NCBI RefSeq assembly: GCF_017744135.1
Contig: NZ_JAGHQU010000008.1
Coordinates: 1 to 64,000, forward strand
Length of the DNA: 64,000 nucleotides
Reading direction: 5' to 3'
Source of the DNA: Endozoicomonas sp. G2_2
GTDB lineage: Bacteria; Pseudomonadota; Gammaproteobacteria; Nevskiales; Salinisphaeraceae
A program made the position numbers and the translations under genes. Positions 8,144-17,605 of the stretch are shown here, piece after piece. The notes below the pieces were generated by a model that was not told the DNA's origin, did not search any database, and saw nothing but the letters and a program-made list of their open reading frames with translations. Position 1 is the stretch's first letter. Every line of letters starts with the position of its first letter.

Positions 8144-8274
8144 TACGTCGGCAGGCCATTGATTAGGCGCGTTTTTTAGCGGCTTTAATTTTATCGTCCA
8201 GGTACTAGACGGCCGCCGAATTTGCCGCAAGAATCATCGGGTATCGACTGCCGCCGGGCGGCTTCATATCCACC

Positions 8275-8723
8275 ATGCATCCCTGTCTGAGCTGTGGCGC
8301 CTGCTGTGCGTATTTTCGTGTGGCCTTTCACTGGCTGGAGACCCAGCCGCAGGCTGATTGGCCCGGCGTGCCCGTGGAACTCACGGCCCCGCTCGACGGG
8401 CATCGACTGGTCATGCAGGGCACTCAGCCTCGCCGGTGCGCTGTGTCGCCCTCGATGCCGATATCGGCCGTCACGCGCGCTGCACGATTTATGCGCAGCG
8501 ACCGAGCGTATGCCGCGAGGTGGTCGCCTCCTGGGAAAACGGCGCGCCCAGCGGCCAGTGCGACCGCGCACGGCTCGCCCACGGTCTGCCGATTCTTTTG
8601 CCGTCCGACTGGACGCGCCACGCGCCGATCGCACAGCCGCCGGCCGCCAACGACGTTCCGCATCCCGACCACGGCCCGGGTGACGGCGCGCCCGCGCCCG
8701 ACCCGTCGCCCGTGGCGGCCTGA
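8275..8723 (+). pseudogene. YkgJ-family cysteine-cluster protein, frameshifted
   Basis: The first 50 codons from ATG 8275 encode the classic start MHPCLSCGACCAYFRV with its CxxCxxCC cluster. Around 8425 the family sequence jumps to another frame: PVRCVALDADIGRHARC, then IYAQRPSVCRE, SWENG and CDRARLAHGLP continue from 8433 to the stop at 8721-8723. Restoring one missing base near 8425 rebuilds a full-length YkgJ (zinc- or iron-chelating) protein of about 149 residues with all cysteines. In the given frame translation would leave the family sequence after residue 50. It is either a recent one-base deletion or a sequence error. Confidence 0.85.
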
Positions 8724-8812
8724 CAGCCACGCGCTAGGCGACGCCACGCTTGCATCCGGGGCGATCACGCAGCGCGTAGTTGTCGGCCTCGAATCACGCA
8801 GGATATTCACGC

Positions 8813-9001
8813 ATGAGCGAAGACAGCGACAGCGGCCGAAACAATCTCTGGCCCGACAGCGCCGAGACGATGACCGGCGCCCAGCGCATCTATCTGCAGC
8901 GTTTGTGCGAGCAGGCGGGCGTGGCCTTCGACGGTAGCTGGACCGAGGCGCAGGCACTGGAACGCATCAAGACGCTCGAAGCACGCACCGGTAAAGCCTG
9001 A
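8813..9001 (+). CDS. DUF3072 family small protein
   Basis: A 62-residue acidic protein with a central MTGAQRIYLQRLCEQAG and a C-terminal WTEAQALERIKTLEARTG, the helix-turn-helix-like pattern of the DUF3072 family, whose role is unknown. The ATG at 8813 was preferred over one at 8780 because the extra residues do not belong to the family. No signal or membrane segment. Confidence 0.75.
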   Translation: MSEDSDSGRNNLWPDSAETMTGAQRIYLQRLCEQAGVAFDGSWTEAQALERIKTLEARTGKA

Positions 9002-9103
9002 CCGGCATGCGGGCGTCGGGCCTGCGCCTTCACCGGCCCGGCTCGACGGCACGGCGCCACGCGCCGACAATGGCCCTGCGGTTTCTCGGGGCCGGACAAC
9101 GGC

Positions 9104-10051
9104 ATGCCGAATTCGGCACTGACGCCGCGCGTTCGCCTGAAGACGCGCCCATCACCGACCGGGCTCGAGCCGGCCGGCGGCCGCACTGCGACGGATACCC
9201 CCTGGCAGGCCGTGGCCGCGGCCTGTCTTGACGATGCGCTCGACGCCTTCGGGTGGCGCGATGCGCGGCATCGCCTCGGTCGGCGGTTGGCGTCGCGCCT
9301 GCTCGCGACGCCGATCGCGCGGCTCGCGCAACGCCTGTGCGCGTTCGACGGCGTTGTCGCCGCGCATGGTCTTCGCGCCGGCGGTGTCCTTGCCACGCGC
9401 GCGTTCACTCACGGTACGACGGTTCAGGGCGCGGATGCCGTGCCGCCCTCCGGGCCGTTGCTGCTGGTCGCGAATCACCCCGGCCTGGCGGACGCCGTCG
9501 CGCTGTTCGCCAGCCTGCCCCGCGATGATCTGAAAGTGATCGCCGCGCCGCGGCGCCTGCTGGCGGCGCTACCGGCGGCGCGGCAACGACTGATCGTCAT
9601 GCCCGAGGATCGCCGTGGTCGCCTGTCGGGCGTACGCAAGGCCGGCCGCCATCTGGCGTCGGGCGGCGCCGTGCTCACTTTTCCGGGCGGCCGTATCGAG
9701 CCGGACCCGGCCCTGCGAGAGGGCGCGGCTGCGGCGCTGGCGGACTGGTCTGGCTGTGTCGATCTGTTCGCGCGCCGCGTGCCCGCGCTGCGCATCGTGC
9801 CGGTCGCCGTCTCGGGCGTGCTGTCGCTGCGCGTTTGCCGCCATCCGCTTACCCGGCTGCGCCGGCCCGGCCGGGACCGCGACTGGCTGGCCGCGACCCT
9901 GCAGATGCTGCGGGCCAGCCCACCCACGGACGTGCGCCCGAACGTGGTCTTCGGCGCGCCTATCGATGCCGTTGGCGGGCATTCCGCCGGAACGGCCCGT
10001 GAACGGACGCTCGACGCCATGCGCGATCTGCTCGCGGCCGAGCGTGACTGA
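9104..10051 (+). CDS. Lysophospholipid acyltransferase family protein (PlsC-like)
   Basis: A 315-residue protein with the glycerolipid acyltransferase signature: NHPGLAD (HX4D, catalytic His and Asp) near residue 126, IVMPEDRRGR near residue 165 and the substrate-binding FPGGRIEPDP near residue 192. It probably transfers a fatty acyl group to a lyso-lipid at the inner membrane face. The first 80 residues have no strong similarity that I can name. It stands alone, with no ACP or lipid gene beside it, and the true acceptor is unknown. Confidence 0.8.
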   Translation: MPNSALTPRVRLKTRPSPTGLEPAGGRTATDTPWQAVAAACLDDALDAFGWRDARHRLGRRLASRLLATPIARLAQRLCAFDGVVAAHGLRAGGVLATRAFTHGTTVQGADAVPPSGPLLLVANHPGLADAVALFASLPRDDLKVIAAPRRLLAALPAARQRLIVMPEDRRGRLSGVRKAGRHLASGGAVLTFPGGRIEPDPALREGAAAALADWSGCVDLFARRVPALRIVPVAVSGVLSLRVCRHPLTRLRRPGRDRDWLAATLQMLRASPPTDVRPNVVFGAPIDAVGGHSAGTARERTLDAMRDLLAAERD

Positions 10052-10134
10052 GCGCGTCGCGCGTCGACCCGCGTTCGCGGCCGGCGGGGCGGCATGGGTA
10101 GACTCGGACCAGGTTGTCTTTTCGGAATGCCGTC

Positions 10135-10812
10135 ATGATGCGATCGAACCCTGTGCGCGCCGCCCGTTTGCTGCTTGGCCTGGGCGCGCTGCTGCTGTGT
10201 GCGAGTAGCCTGTCCGTATCGGCGGCGGAGGAGCCGGTCGAACGCGCGCCGATTTCCAGCACCATCGCGATGATCGGCGCCGGCAACATGGGCCAGGCGC
10301 TGGGCAACCTCTGGGCGGCGGCCGGCTATCACGTGATCTTTGCCACCCGGCATCCGGAAGAACTGGACGCCGTGGTCGAGCGCGCCGGCCACGGCGCCGA
10401 AGCCGCCAGCGTGGCCGAGGCGATCGAGCAGGCCGGCATCATCGCGCTGGCCGTGCCCTACGGCGCGGAACCGGGCATCGCAAAGGCACACGGCGCGGCC
10501 ATGCGCGGCAAGGTGCTGGTGGACGTGAACAACGCGTTCGAGCGCCGTGACGGCGAAGTGGCGAAGAAAGCCGAAGCGGTGGGCGAGGCGGTCTATTCCG
10601 CCCGTCTGTTCGAAGGCACGCGCTTCGTGCGCGCTTTCAATCTCAAGGGGGCGAGCAGCTTCCCGACGCCGCAAGACGTCGAAAGCGCCGATTACGAAGT
10701 GCCTTATACCGTCAACGACGAATCGGTACGCCACATCGCCGAGGCGCTCATTCACGACGCCGGCGGCACGCCAGTCTACGAGGGCGGCCTGGAGAACGCG
10801 CGCGAGTATTGA
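10135..10812 (+). CDS. Exported NADPH-dependent F420 reductase-like Rossmann protein
   Basis: A 225-residue protein (from ATG 10135; ATG 10138 is equivalent) whose body matches the NADP-binding fold of NADPH:F420 oxidoreductase-like proteins: IAMIGAGNMGQALG near residue 44, ATRHPEEL near residue 75, ALAVPYGA near residue 108, and FNLKGASSFPTP near residue 173. Unlike soluble relatives, which begin at the glycine-rich strand, it has about 34 extra residues forming a signal peptide (LLLGLGALLLCASSLSVSA-AEE) with no twin-arginine. That predicts Sec export of a nucleotide-binding fold to the periplasm, where NADP(H) is scarce. The reaction is unknown. Confidence 0.75.
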   Translation: MMRSNPVRAARLLLGLGALLLCASSLSVSAAEEPVERAPISSTIAMIGAGNMGQALGNLWAAAGYHVIFATRHPEELDAVVERAGHGAEAASVAEAIEQAGIIALAVPYGAEPGIAKAHGAAMRGKVLVDVNNAFERRDGEVAKKAEAVGEAVYSARLFEGTRFVRAFNLKGASSFPTPQDVESADYEVPYTVNDESVRHIAEALIHDAGGTPVYEGGLENAREY

Positions 10813-10827
10813 GGGCGGCTGCGGCGC

Positions 10828-11709
10828 CTAATCTCGGGGCTGGATATCCGGACGCATGTCGAAATAGGACTGATCGACGAGGGTGTCGTGCACGCCTTCG
10901 ATATTGAGGCCGAGCCATTCGTCGTACATGCGTAGATCGCTGAACGCCGGCAGGCGGATATCGGCCTTGAGCTGTGCCAGCGGCTTGCCGGCGAGCATGC
11001 CGTCGCGAACGCTGTCGTAGAGGGCGTTGAGATACGCGAGATAACGGGCGACGTCCGTCTTGTCGCCGGCATCGGCATGGCCGCCGATGAACAGGTCGAA
11101 GTCGGTGGCGAGGATGGCCTCGGTGCTGTCGATCATGCCCTGGATATCGTAGCCCTTGAGGTTCTTGTAGGTCATGCGGCCAAGCACGATCCAGTCGACC
11201 ACATACATCACGTTGGCCGGCTGGAAGTGCATGCTGATCGAGCCGCGGCCGTTGTTGACGCCGTGATAACGCAGGCCGACGCGGGCGTTGCCCAGGTGTA
11301 GCGTCATTTCATCGTCGAAAGTGATGTCCGGAATACGCGTGTCGGCGCGGGTTTGGACCAGGTCCTCGCGCGCCAGCCGATGGGCGACGAAATGCACGCC
11401 CTCGCCGTCGAGCGCCCGCCCGCCGTAGCTGTGATCGACATGGTTGTGGCTGTAGACGACATAGCGCAGCGGGACATTGAAGCGCCGTGCCAATTCGTCC
11501 TTGAGCCAGGCGGCGGCCTCGGCATTGATGGGATCGGTGGCGACGATGCCGGCATCGGTCACCATGAACGCCGACCGGTAGTTGCCGGCGGTAAAGCGGT
11601 AGACGTTGTCCTTCATCCGCTCGATTTCGTAGGTCGCGGCCACGCTCTGGCACGCGGCGCAGACCAGGCTGGCGAAAAGGCTCAGGCGAAGCAGCAGGCG
11701 TGGATGCAT
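10828..11709 (-). CDS. Periplasmic MBL-fold metallo-hydrolase
   Basis: A 293-residue metallo-beta-lactamase-fold protein with an N-terminal signal peptide (LLLRLSLFASLVCAACQSVAA). The zinc motif is SHNHVDHSYGG near residue 95, followed by the conserved GGHAD near residue 210. Its start, YEIERMKDNVYRFTAGNYRSAFMVT, is like secreted lactonase/alkylsulfatase-type family members. Start ATG at 11709 begins the signal peptide. It is convergent with the Rossmann gene (15 bp apart) and runs in the same direction as the upstream GGDEF gene. Substrate unknown. Confidence 0.82.
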   Translation of the reverse strand: MHPRLLLRLSLFASLVCAACQSVAATYEIERMKDNVYRFTAGNYRSAFMVTDAGIVATDPINAEAAAWLKDELARRFNVPLRYVVYSHNHVDHSYGGRALDGEGVHFVAHRLAREDLVQTRADTRIPDITFDDEMTLHLGNARVGLRYHGVNNGRGSISMHFQPANVMYVVDWIVLGRMTYKNLKGYDIQGMIDSTEAILATDFDLFIGGHADAGDKTDVARYLAYLNALYDSVRDGMLAGKPLAQLKADIRLPAFSDLRMYDEWLGLNIEGVHDTLVDQSYFDMRPDIQPRD

Positions 11710-11809
11710 GGCGCGACCGTAGTTCGGGAGGGCAAGGGTCATCCTAGCGCGCAGTGCACGGCCGCAGCTTTGCAGGGCGTGCAGTGCTGTGTTGCGCGGC
11801 CTGGCCGCC

Positions 11810-12754
11810 TCAGGCGCGACGCGAGGCGCGGTCGGGGTCGCGGGCCATGACCACGCGATTGCGGCCCCCGCTCTTGGCTTCGTAGAGGGCGATATCGGCA
11901 TCGCGGAGCAGCTCGTTCAGGCGCCTGCGGAACGGGCGCACCACGCTCGCGCCGATGCTCATGGTGACCGGGATGACGGTGCCGCATTCCAGCTCGAAAC
12001 GGTGCCCGGCCACGGCCGCGCGCAGCTGCTCGGCGATACGCAGTGCCGCGCTCGGCGTGATGTCGGAAAGCAGCACGGCGAATTCCTCGCCGCCGAGCCG
12101 GGCCAGCAGGGCCGTGCCGTCGAGCTGTTCGACACAGACCGCGATCAGCGCCTTGATGATCCGGTCGCCGTCGAGATGGCCGTACTGGTCGTTGATCGGC
12201 TTGAAGTGATCGATATCGATGATCAGCAGCGTGATCGCCGTCGCATCGGGGTCGTATTCCGCGAGCCTGTCCCCGAGGATCTGCATGAAGTGCCGCCGAT
12301 TGCAGATGTCGGTCAGCTCGTCGGTCTCGCTGAGCTGGCGCAGCCGGGTTTCCAGGTGATGGCGCTGCGAGATATTGCTCGCCAGCCAGAGCACCGCCCG
12401 TTCGCCGTCGACGCGCGACCGCATGGGTTTGACGCGCCCTTCGAACCAGATGTCGCCGGGCGGCCCGGCGTTCTCGTCGATTTCGCTGACGTCCTCTCCG
12501 GCCAGGGTGTATTCCACGATGCGCAGGCGGTTCTCGGCGAGCGTCTGGCGGATTTCGGCGAGAAACCATTCCGCCTTGGCCTGCGGGAGCACGTCGAACA
12601 GGCTGAAGTCCACGAGGCAGCTGCCGTCGTGGTACATCTCCCGGTCGGCTCCGCCGATGATCGCCGCATAGCGGCCGCTCTCGGTGAGAATGAAGATGGG
12701 ATCGGGCAGGGCTTCGAGCGCCTCGAGTTTGAGGTGCAGCTCCCGCTCTGACGT
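11810..12754 (-). CDS. PAS-GGDEF diguanylate cyclase, apparent ACG start
   Basis: The C-terminal 165 residues form a GGDEF domain (active motif RLGGEEF; SDELTD...NRRHFM; LIIDIDHFKPINDQYGH) that should make cyclic di-GMP from GTP. No RxxD inhibitory site precedes GGEEF (DGTA instead). A PAS sensor domain lies before it. The PAS coding (ELHLKLEALEALPDPIFIL) begins well upstream of the first ATG at 12637, and no ATG, GTG or TTG occurs between the in-frame stop near 12797 and that ATG. ACG at 12754-12752 has AAGGA 8 nt upstream and gives TSERELHLK, so I take it as the start (314 residues); otherwise the PAS domain would be decapitated. Confidence 0.7.
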   Translation of the reverse strand, partial: TSERELHLKLEALEALPDPIFILTESGRYAAIIGGADREMYHDGSCLVDFSLFDVLPQAKAEWFLAEIRQTLAENRLRIVEYTLAGEDVSEIDENAGPPGDIWFEGRVKPMRSRVDGERAVLWLASNISQRHHLETRLRQLSETDELTDICNRRHFMQILGDRLAEYDPDATAITLLIIDIDHFKPINDQYGHLDGDRIIKALIAVCVEQLDGTALLARLGGEEFAVLLSDITPSAALRIAEQLRAAVAGHRFELECGTVIPVTMSIGASVVRPFRRRLNELLRDADIALYEAKSGGRNRVVMARDPDRASRRA

Positions 12755-13151
12755 ACTGATGGTCCTTCCCCGGCTAGACGCGCATCGAACAGTTCAAATG
12801 TCGCTCGCCTGCGTGCGCAGTGCAACGATCGCAGCCGTGCCGGGGTACCGCGCCTGGCGCCATATTCGTACCGGCGCGCCCGCCGTTGATCGGCCCGCCG
12901 CACGGCTAGCCTTGCCGCTCGAAGTCGCAACCGATTGTTTCTATACGCCGTTAAGCCAATTTCAACGTCTGACCGATAGCGTGGCCGCCGGCCGGCGCGT
13001 GCCGCGGGACGCTCGGCGTCGCCGTATGGCGGCCTTGGTCGCATGCCGCCGCGGCCGAAGGCGATGCCCGGCGAAGCCGCGCGACTCGACATCAGGCAGC
13101 GCCGGGTTTCCGGCACGGGCCGCGATAGCTCACGGCCGTGTCAGCGTCGCC
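12755..13151. other. 397-bp gap with no recognised gene
   Basis: The gap lies upstream of the minus-strand PAS-GGDEF gene and downstream of hslO (also minus). Open frames here give arginine-rich, low-information translations typical of GC-rich non-coding DNA. An AT-richer spot around 12930-12970 (gattgtttctatacgccgttaagcc) is the likeliest promoter location for the GGDEF gene, but no clear -35/-10 pair stands out. Confidence 0.5.
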
Positions 13152-14060
13152 TTACTGCAGGGTGGGCGACGGCGCGTCCGGGTCTTCGATCAGGGCTTCG
13201 ACATCGGCCGGGGTGAATACGTACCAGGTGTTGCAGAAATGGCACTGGGTCTCGATCTGGCCCTGTTCGGCAAGCACGTCACGCAGTTCGTCGGCGCCGA
13301 GCTGGTGCAGCGCGCGCCCGAAGCGCTCGCGCGAGCAGGTGCAGCTGAACTTGATCGGCGCAGGCTCGAACACCCGCGCCTGTTCCTCGTGGAACAGCCG
13401 GTGCAGCACCTGTTCCGCGCCGAGGCTCGTCAGTTCGGCGTCGGTGAGGGTGTCGGCGAGATGATTGATCCGATCCCAGGCGTCGGCGTCAGCCGTGGTG
13501 TCGGCGCTCTGTTCGGGCAGCTTCTGGATCAGCAGGCCGGCCGCGCGCGCGTCGTCGGTGGCGAGCCACAGGCGCGTGGGCAGCTGTTCCGACTGGGCGA
13601 AATACTGCTCCAGACAGCCGGCGATGCTGGGCTGATCGAGCGCCACAATGCCCTGGTAGCGCTGGCCTTCCTCGGGGTCGAGCGTGATGACCACGTGGCC
13701 GCCGCCGGTCAGCGTTTCCAGCGAATGCTCGGGCATGTCCGTAATCGCCTGTTCGTCGATGCGGGCCACGCCGCGCAGCCGCTGCGCGCGTTCGCCAACG
13801 CCGGGGTTGGATTCCGCCATGAGCAGCTTCAGCGCGCCCTGGCCGCGAATCTCGATACTGAGCGTGCCGTCGAACTTGATAGTGGCCGTCAGCAGTGCGC
13901 AGGCCGCCAGCAGCTCGCCGAGCAGACGCTCCACGGCGGGCGGATAGTCGTGGCTGGCGATGGCGTCCTGATAGGTCGATTCCAGCTGGGCGATCTCACC
14001 GCGCACCTGGGTATCGTCGAATAAAAAGCGCTGCAGTTGGTCGGTCGGCATGGCGGGCAT
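13152..14060 (-). CDS. hslO: Hsp33 redox-regulated chaperone
   Basis: A 302-residue Hsp33, a cytoplasmic holdase chaperone switched on by oxidation. The C-terminal redox switch is present: [10 protein letters not shown] near residue 233 (CxC) and CHFCNTWY near residue 268 (CxxC), which bind zinc when reduced. The N-terminal [13 protein letters not shown] start and the [11 protein letters not shown] segment fit the family. Start ATG at 14060 has GGAGA 8 nt upstream; ATG 14051 is an alternative. It is divergent from the MATE exporter gene with about 170 bp between them. Confidence 0.95.
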   Translation of the reverse strand: MPAMPTDQLQRFLFDDTQVRGEIAQLESTYQDAIASHDYPPAVERLLGELLAACALLTATIKFDGTLSIEIRGQGALKLLMAESNPGVGERAQRLRGVARIDEQAITDMPEHSLETLTGGGHVVITLDPEEGQRYQGIVALDQPSIAGCLEQYFAQSEQLPTRLWLATDDARAAGLLIQKLPEQSADTTADADAWDRINHLADTLTDAELTSLGAEQVLHRLFHEEQARVFEPAPIKFSCTCSRERFGRALHQLGADELRDVLAEQGQIETQCHFCNTWYVFTPADVEALIEDPDAPSPTLQ

Positions 14061-14233
14061 GGTGTCTCTCCGGTACAAGCCAGCAGGATGTGTGCGACGC
14101 CGGGCGAATTCAACGCGGCGGCGTACTCGATCGGTCAGCCGGCGCCTTTTGGCCGGCGATGGTAGATTGCGCCGGCCCGAATGCCGCCACCGCAGAGAGA
14201 CGGCGGCCACACCACAGCCTGCATATCCGTACC

Positions 14234-15544
14234 ATGACGAACGAGGACAACGCCGAACGTGTCACCGCTGCGCGCGTACTCGCGCTCGCGATACCGGCGC
14301 TGGGCGTGCTGGCGGCAGAGCCGCTTTATGTCCTCGTGGATACGGCCGTGGTCGGCCATCTGGGCGCGGTTCCGCTGGCGGGGCTGGCGCTGGGCGGCAC
14401 GGTGCTGTCTGTGCTTACCAGCCAGCTGACGTTCCTGTCCTATGGCACGACGGCCCGCACCGCGCGCCTCTACGGCGCCGGCCGGCGTACGGACGCGGTG
14501 GCCGAAGGCGGCCAGGCGACCTGGCTGGCCATCTTCGTTGGCCTGGCGGTGCTGGTGTTCGCACAGCTGTTCGCGCATCCGATTCTGGCCGCGCTGGCCG
14601 GCAATCCGGCGGTCGCGGATGCGGCAGCCTCCTGGCTGCGTATCGCCATCATCGGGGCGCCGGCGATCCTGATCACCCTGGCCGGCAACGGCTGGATGCG
14701 CGGCATTCAGGATACGGTGCGACCGCTCTACTACATCTTGGCCGGCAATATCCTGTCGGCGATCGCCTGCCCGCTGCTGGTCTATCCGCTGGGTTTCGGC
14801 CTCGAAGGCTCGGCGATCGCCAACGTGCTGGCCCAGTACACCGCGGCCACGCTGTTTCTCATCGCCCTGCGTTCCGAGCGCGCCATGGTGCGCCCGCGCT
14901 GGACGATCATGAAGGCGCAGATGGTGCTCGGTCGGGATCTGATCCTGCGCAGCCTGTCGTTCCAGATCTGTTTTCTCTCGGCCGCGGCCGTGGCGGCGCG
15001 CGAGTCCGCAGCGGCGCTCGGCGCGCACCAGATCGTCTACCAGCTCTGGGTTTTTCTGTCGTTGATTCTGGATTCGCTGGCGATCGCGGCGCAGGCGCTG
15101 ATCGGCGCCGAGCTGGGTGCCGAGCGCGTCGCCCGTGCGCGGGCCGTGGCCTGGCAGATCACCCGCTATTCGCTTGGCCTCGGCGTGTTCCTGGCGCTGG
15201 TGTTCGCAGCGCTCGCCGGCGTGTTGCCCCATGCCTTCACCAACGACCAGGGCGTGCTCGCGCAGATTCCCCATGCCTGGTGGCTGTTCGTGGCCCAGCA
15301 GCCGGTGGCCGGCATCGTCTTCGCGCTGGACGGCGTGCTCCTGGGTGCGGCGGATACGCGGTTTCTGCGTACGACCACGCTGGCCTGCGCGCTTGGCGCC
15401 TTTCTGCCGTTGATCTGGCTGTCCTGGGCGTTCGGCTGGGGGCTGACCGGTATCTGGATCGGGCTGACGATGTTTCTGGTTACCCGCATGGTGGCGGTCG
15501 TGCTGCGTACCCGCTCCGGCCACTGGGCAGTGGCCGGCGCTTGA
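14234..15544 (+). CDS. MATE family efflux transporter (DinF-like)
   Basis: A 436-residue inner-membrane protein with about twelve hydrophobic segments in two related halves, typical of MATE cation-coupled multidrug or metabolite exporters. The start [37 protein letters not shown] and the segment [15 protein letters not shown] near residue 150 point to the DinF subgroup. [19 protein letters not shown] repeat of the first-half motif lies near residue 360. ATG at 14234 chosen; long open upstream sequence in the same frame is antisense of hslO. Exported compound unknown. Confidence 0.9.
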   Translation: MTNEDNAERVTAARVLALAIPALGVLAAEPLYVLVDTAVVGHLGAVPLAGLALGGTVLSVLTSQLTFLSYGTTARTARLYGAGRRTDAVAEGGQATWLAIFVGLAVLVFAQLFAHPILAALAGNPAVADAAASWLRIAIIGAPAILITLAGNGWMRGIQDTVRPLYYILAGNILSAIACPLLVYPLGFGLEGSAIANVLAQYTAATLFLIALRSERAMVRPRWTIMKAQMVLGRDLILRSLSFQICFLSAAAVAARESAAALGAHQIVYQLWVFLSLILDSLAIAAQALIGAELGAERVARARAVAWQITRYSLGLGVFLALVFAALAGVLPHAFTNDQGVLAQIPHAWWLFVAQQPVAGIVFALDGVLLGAADTRFLRTTTLACALGAFLPLIWLSWAFGWGLTGIWIGLTMFLVTRMVAVVLRTRSGHWAVAGA

Positions 15545-15574
15545 GGCCTGGGAATGCGCAAGATCGCGGCCGCA

Positions 15575-16624
15575 TCAGGCCGTTGGCGGCGCTGATTCCT
15601 TGGCCTCGGCCTTAGCCGCGTCGAGCTGATAGCTGACCGGAATCCAGCGATAGCCGCCGGCCTGCGGGGCGACGAAGCCCACGGAGGGAAACGAGGTGTG
15701 GTAGCCGATCACCGGTATGCGTTCCTGAGCGGCCATGGCATAGATGCGCTTGCGGGTGCGTGCGCCCTGGGCCTTGTCCCGGTCGAACAGCGCATGCCAT
15801 TCCGGTCGGGCCAGCGAGGCTACCTCGTGATGGGCACAGTCGCCCCAGAGCAGCAGACGCTGGCCAAGGCTTTCGATATGAAAGGCGAGATGCCCGGGCG
15901 TATGGCCATAGGCTTCGATGGCATGAATACCGGGCACGACCTCGTCGCCCGGTTTTATGAAGCGCATCTTCTCGGCAAACGGGGCCACGTGCGTGGCGAA
16001 CAGGCGCCCTGACAGATGCTCGACGTCGCCCTCGGGCGCACGCAGCCGGTCCTCGGTCGCGGCCCAGAACTCGAACTCCTTAGCGCCCATCACATAGCGG
16101 GCGTTCGGGAACGCGGGGCGGCCGTCGTGCAGCATGCCGCCGATATGATCGATATGGCCGTGGGTGAGCACGACGACATCGATCTGTTCCGGCGTATAGC
16201 CCGCGGGGGCGAGCATGCGCGCCAGCCAGCCGCCCTCGGGCGGCGGCACGAAGCCGTCGGCGCCGTTGCCGGTATCGAAGAGAATCAGTTGCTTGCCGGT
16301 GTTCACCAGCGCCGGAGTGAAGCCGGGCTGGAATCGCGTTTCCGGTAGCAGGTTGGCATGCATCAACTCGTGGACGGCCGCCGCCGGCTGGTCTTCGCCG
16401 ACCACGGGCCAGGGCCCGTCGAGCATCGCCCCGGCATCCAGCAGCGTGGTGATCTCGAAACCGCCGAGCTGGAATCGGTAGTGGGTCGGGCGCGCCGGAC
16501 CGAGCGTCGGCGCGGCTGCCTGGGCCGGGCCTACCAGCCGGCTGCCCACGGCCGGCAGCGCCAGCAAGGCGGCACTGGCACCGAGAATGCGACGGCGTGT
16601 CGTATCAGGACGAGCGTTGAACAT
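15575..16624 (-). CDS. Tat-exported MBL-fold metallo-hydrolase
   Basis: A 349-residue metallo-beta-lactamase-fold protein with a twin-arginine signal (TTRRRILGASAALLALP) and an AQA cleavage site near residue 36, so it should be exported folded with its metals. The zinc motif LTHGHIDHIGGM is near residue 153, with GHTPGHLAFHI and LLLWGDCAHH farther on. Family members include quorum-lactone, organophosphate and other hydrolases. The gene is divergent from an AraC-type regulator 136 bp away, which may control it. Substrate not predictable. Confidence 0.88.
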   Translation of the reverse strand: MFNARPDTTRRRILGASAALLALPAVGSRLVGPAQAAAPTLGPARPTHYRFQLGGFEITTLLDAGAMLDGPWPVVGEDQPAAAVHELMHANLLPETRFQPGFTPALVNTGKQLILFDTGNGADGFVPPPEGGWLARMLAPAGYTPEQIDVVVLTHGHIDHIGGMLHDGRPAFPNARYVMGAKEFEFWAATEDRLRAPEGDVEHLSGRLFATHVAPFAEKMRFIKPGDEVVPGIHAIEAYGHTPGHLAFHIESLGQRLLLWGDCAHHEVASLARPEWHALFDRDKAQGARTRKRIYAMAAQERIPVIGYHTSFPSVGFVAPQAGGYRWIPVSYQLDAAKAEAKESAPPTA

Positions 16625-16760
16625 CGGTTGTCTCCAGTCGTCGACGTGCAGCGTAGGGAAGCTGCTATCGTCTTTGAGCCTGCCGGCGGCCCGCTTCTAG
16701 GGGCGGGTCGAACGGTGCGCCGCGCCCCACGGCATGAGCGCATGGCTTGGAGATTGGCCG

Positions 16761-17555
16761 ATGATTGCGAGCCGTGACTTGTACGAACGTGCTGCCGGGC
16801 AGTGCCAGAATGCCGATGCGCTATGGCATTTGGATGCCGGGCGGATGCTGTTCATCGCGCCGCTCTGGCACAACCATATCCACCAGCACGGCGCGCCGAT
16901 CTTTCTGGCTGGCATGCACGACCGTTTCGAGCTGCGTGTGGCCGGCGGCAGTTGGCAGGCTTGCCGGTGCGCGGTGATTCCTGCCGGGGTGGCGCACGAA
17001 CTGAACGTACACGGCAATCCGGTCGCAGGCCTGTATATCGAGCCGTCGGTCGATGGCGTGCATGCCCTGTTGCCGCTGCTGGCGCATCGGCAGGAGATCG
17101 ACGGCGTGGTCACCGGCAGCGGCGGCGAATATGCGCCGATGCGCGAACTCTGGGAGGGCGGTACGGACCTGGCTTCGACCGCCCTGCTGCTGAACGATCT
17201 GCTGCGTTTTGCCAACGCGCGGGCGCCCGCACATATGGACCCGCGGATCGCTGCCAGCGTCGCGACAATCGCCTGCAGCGCGGGCGCGCCGTTACCGGTC
17301 GCAGCGGTCGCCGCAAGCGCCGGTCTATCCGTTTCCCGGTTCCAGCATCTGTTCCGCGAGCAGGTCGGCGTGGCGTTTCGCCGCTATCGCGCCTGGGCAC
17401 GGATGCGGACCGCGATCGAAGCGATCGTCGCCGGCGACAATTTCACCGCGGCCGCCCATGCCGCCGGTTTTTCCGACCAACCGCATTTCAACCACGATTT
17501 TCGCCGCACTTTCGGCGCGCCGCCGTCGGTCAGCTTGGCACGCCTGCGCGAATGA
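16761..17555 (+). CDS. AraC-family transcriptional regulator
   Basis: A 264-residue regulator: an N-terminal cupin-like sensor (MLFIAPLWHNHIHQHGAP; AVIPAGVAHELNVHG) and a C-terminal pair of helix-turn-helix motifs (AASAGLSVSRFQHLFREQVG; NFTAAAHAAGFSDQPHFNHDF). I prefer ATG 16761, which has TGGAG 8 nt upstream, over ATG 16734, which lacks a ribosome site. It is divergent from the Tat-exported metallo-hydrolase and is the natural candidate to control it. The effector is unknown. Confidence 0.88.
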   Translation: MIASRDLYERAAGQCQNADALWHLDAGRMLFIAPLWHNHIHQHGAPIFLAGMHDRFELRVAGGSWQACRCAVIPAGVAHELNVHGNPVAGLYIEPSVDGVHALLPLLAHRQEIDGVVTGSGGEYAPMRELWEGGTDLASTALLLNDLLRFANARAPAHMDPRIAASVATIACSAGAPLPVAAVAASAGLSVSRFQHLFREQVGVAFRRYRAWARMRTAIEAIVAGDNFTAAAHAAGFSDQPHFNHDFRRTFGAPPSVSLARLRE

Positions 17556-17605
17556 GATGATTTCCGGCTGGCCGGGCGCCGCGCCCGGCCATGGAGCGGC
17601 CGAAT

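Noticed and set aside
12684-14024. 446-codon plus-strand frame covering hslO and the gap before it
   Set aside because: Antisense to hslO over most of its length; no ribosome site or family signature.
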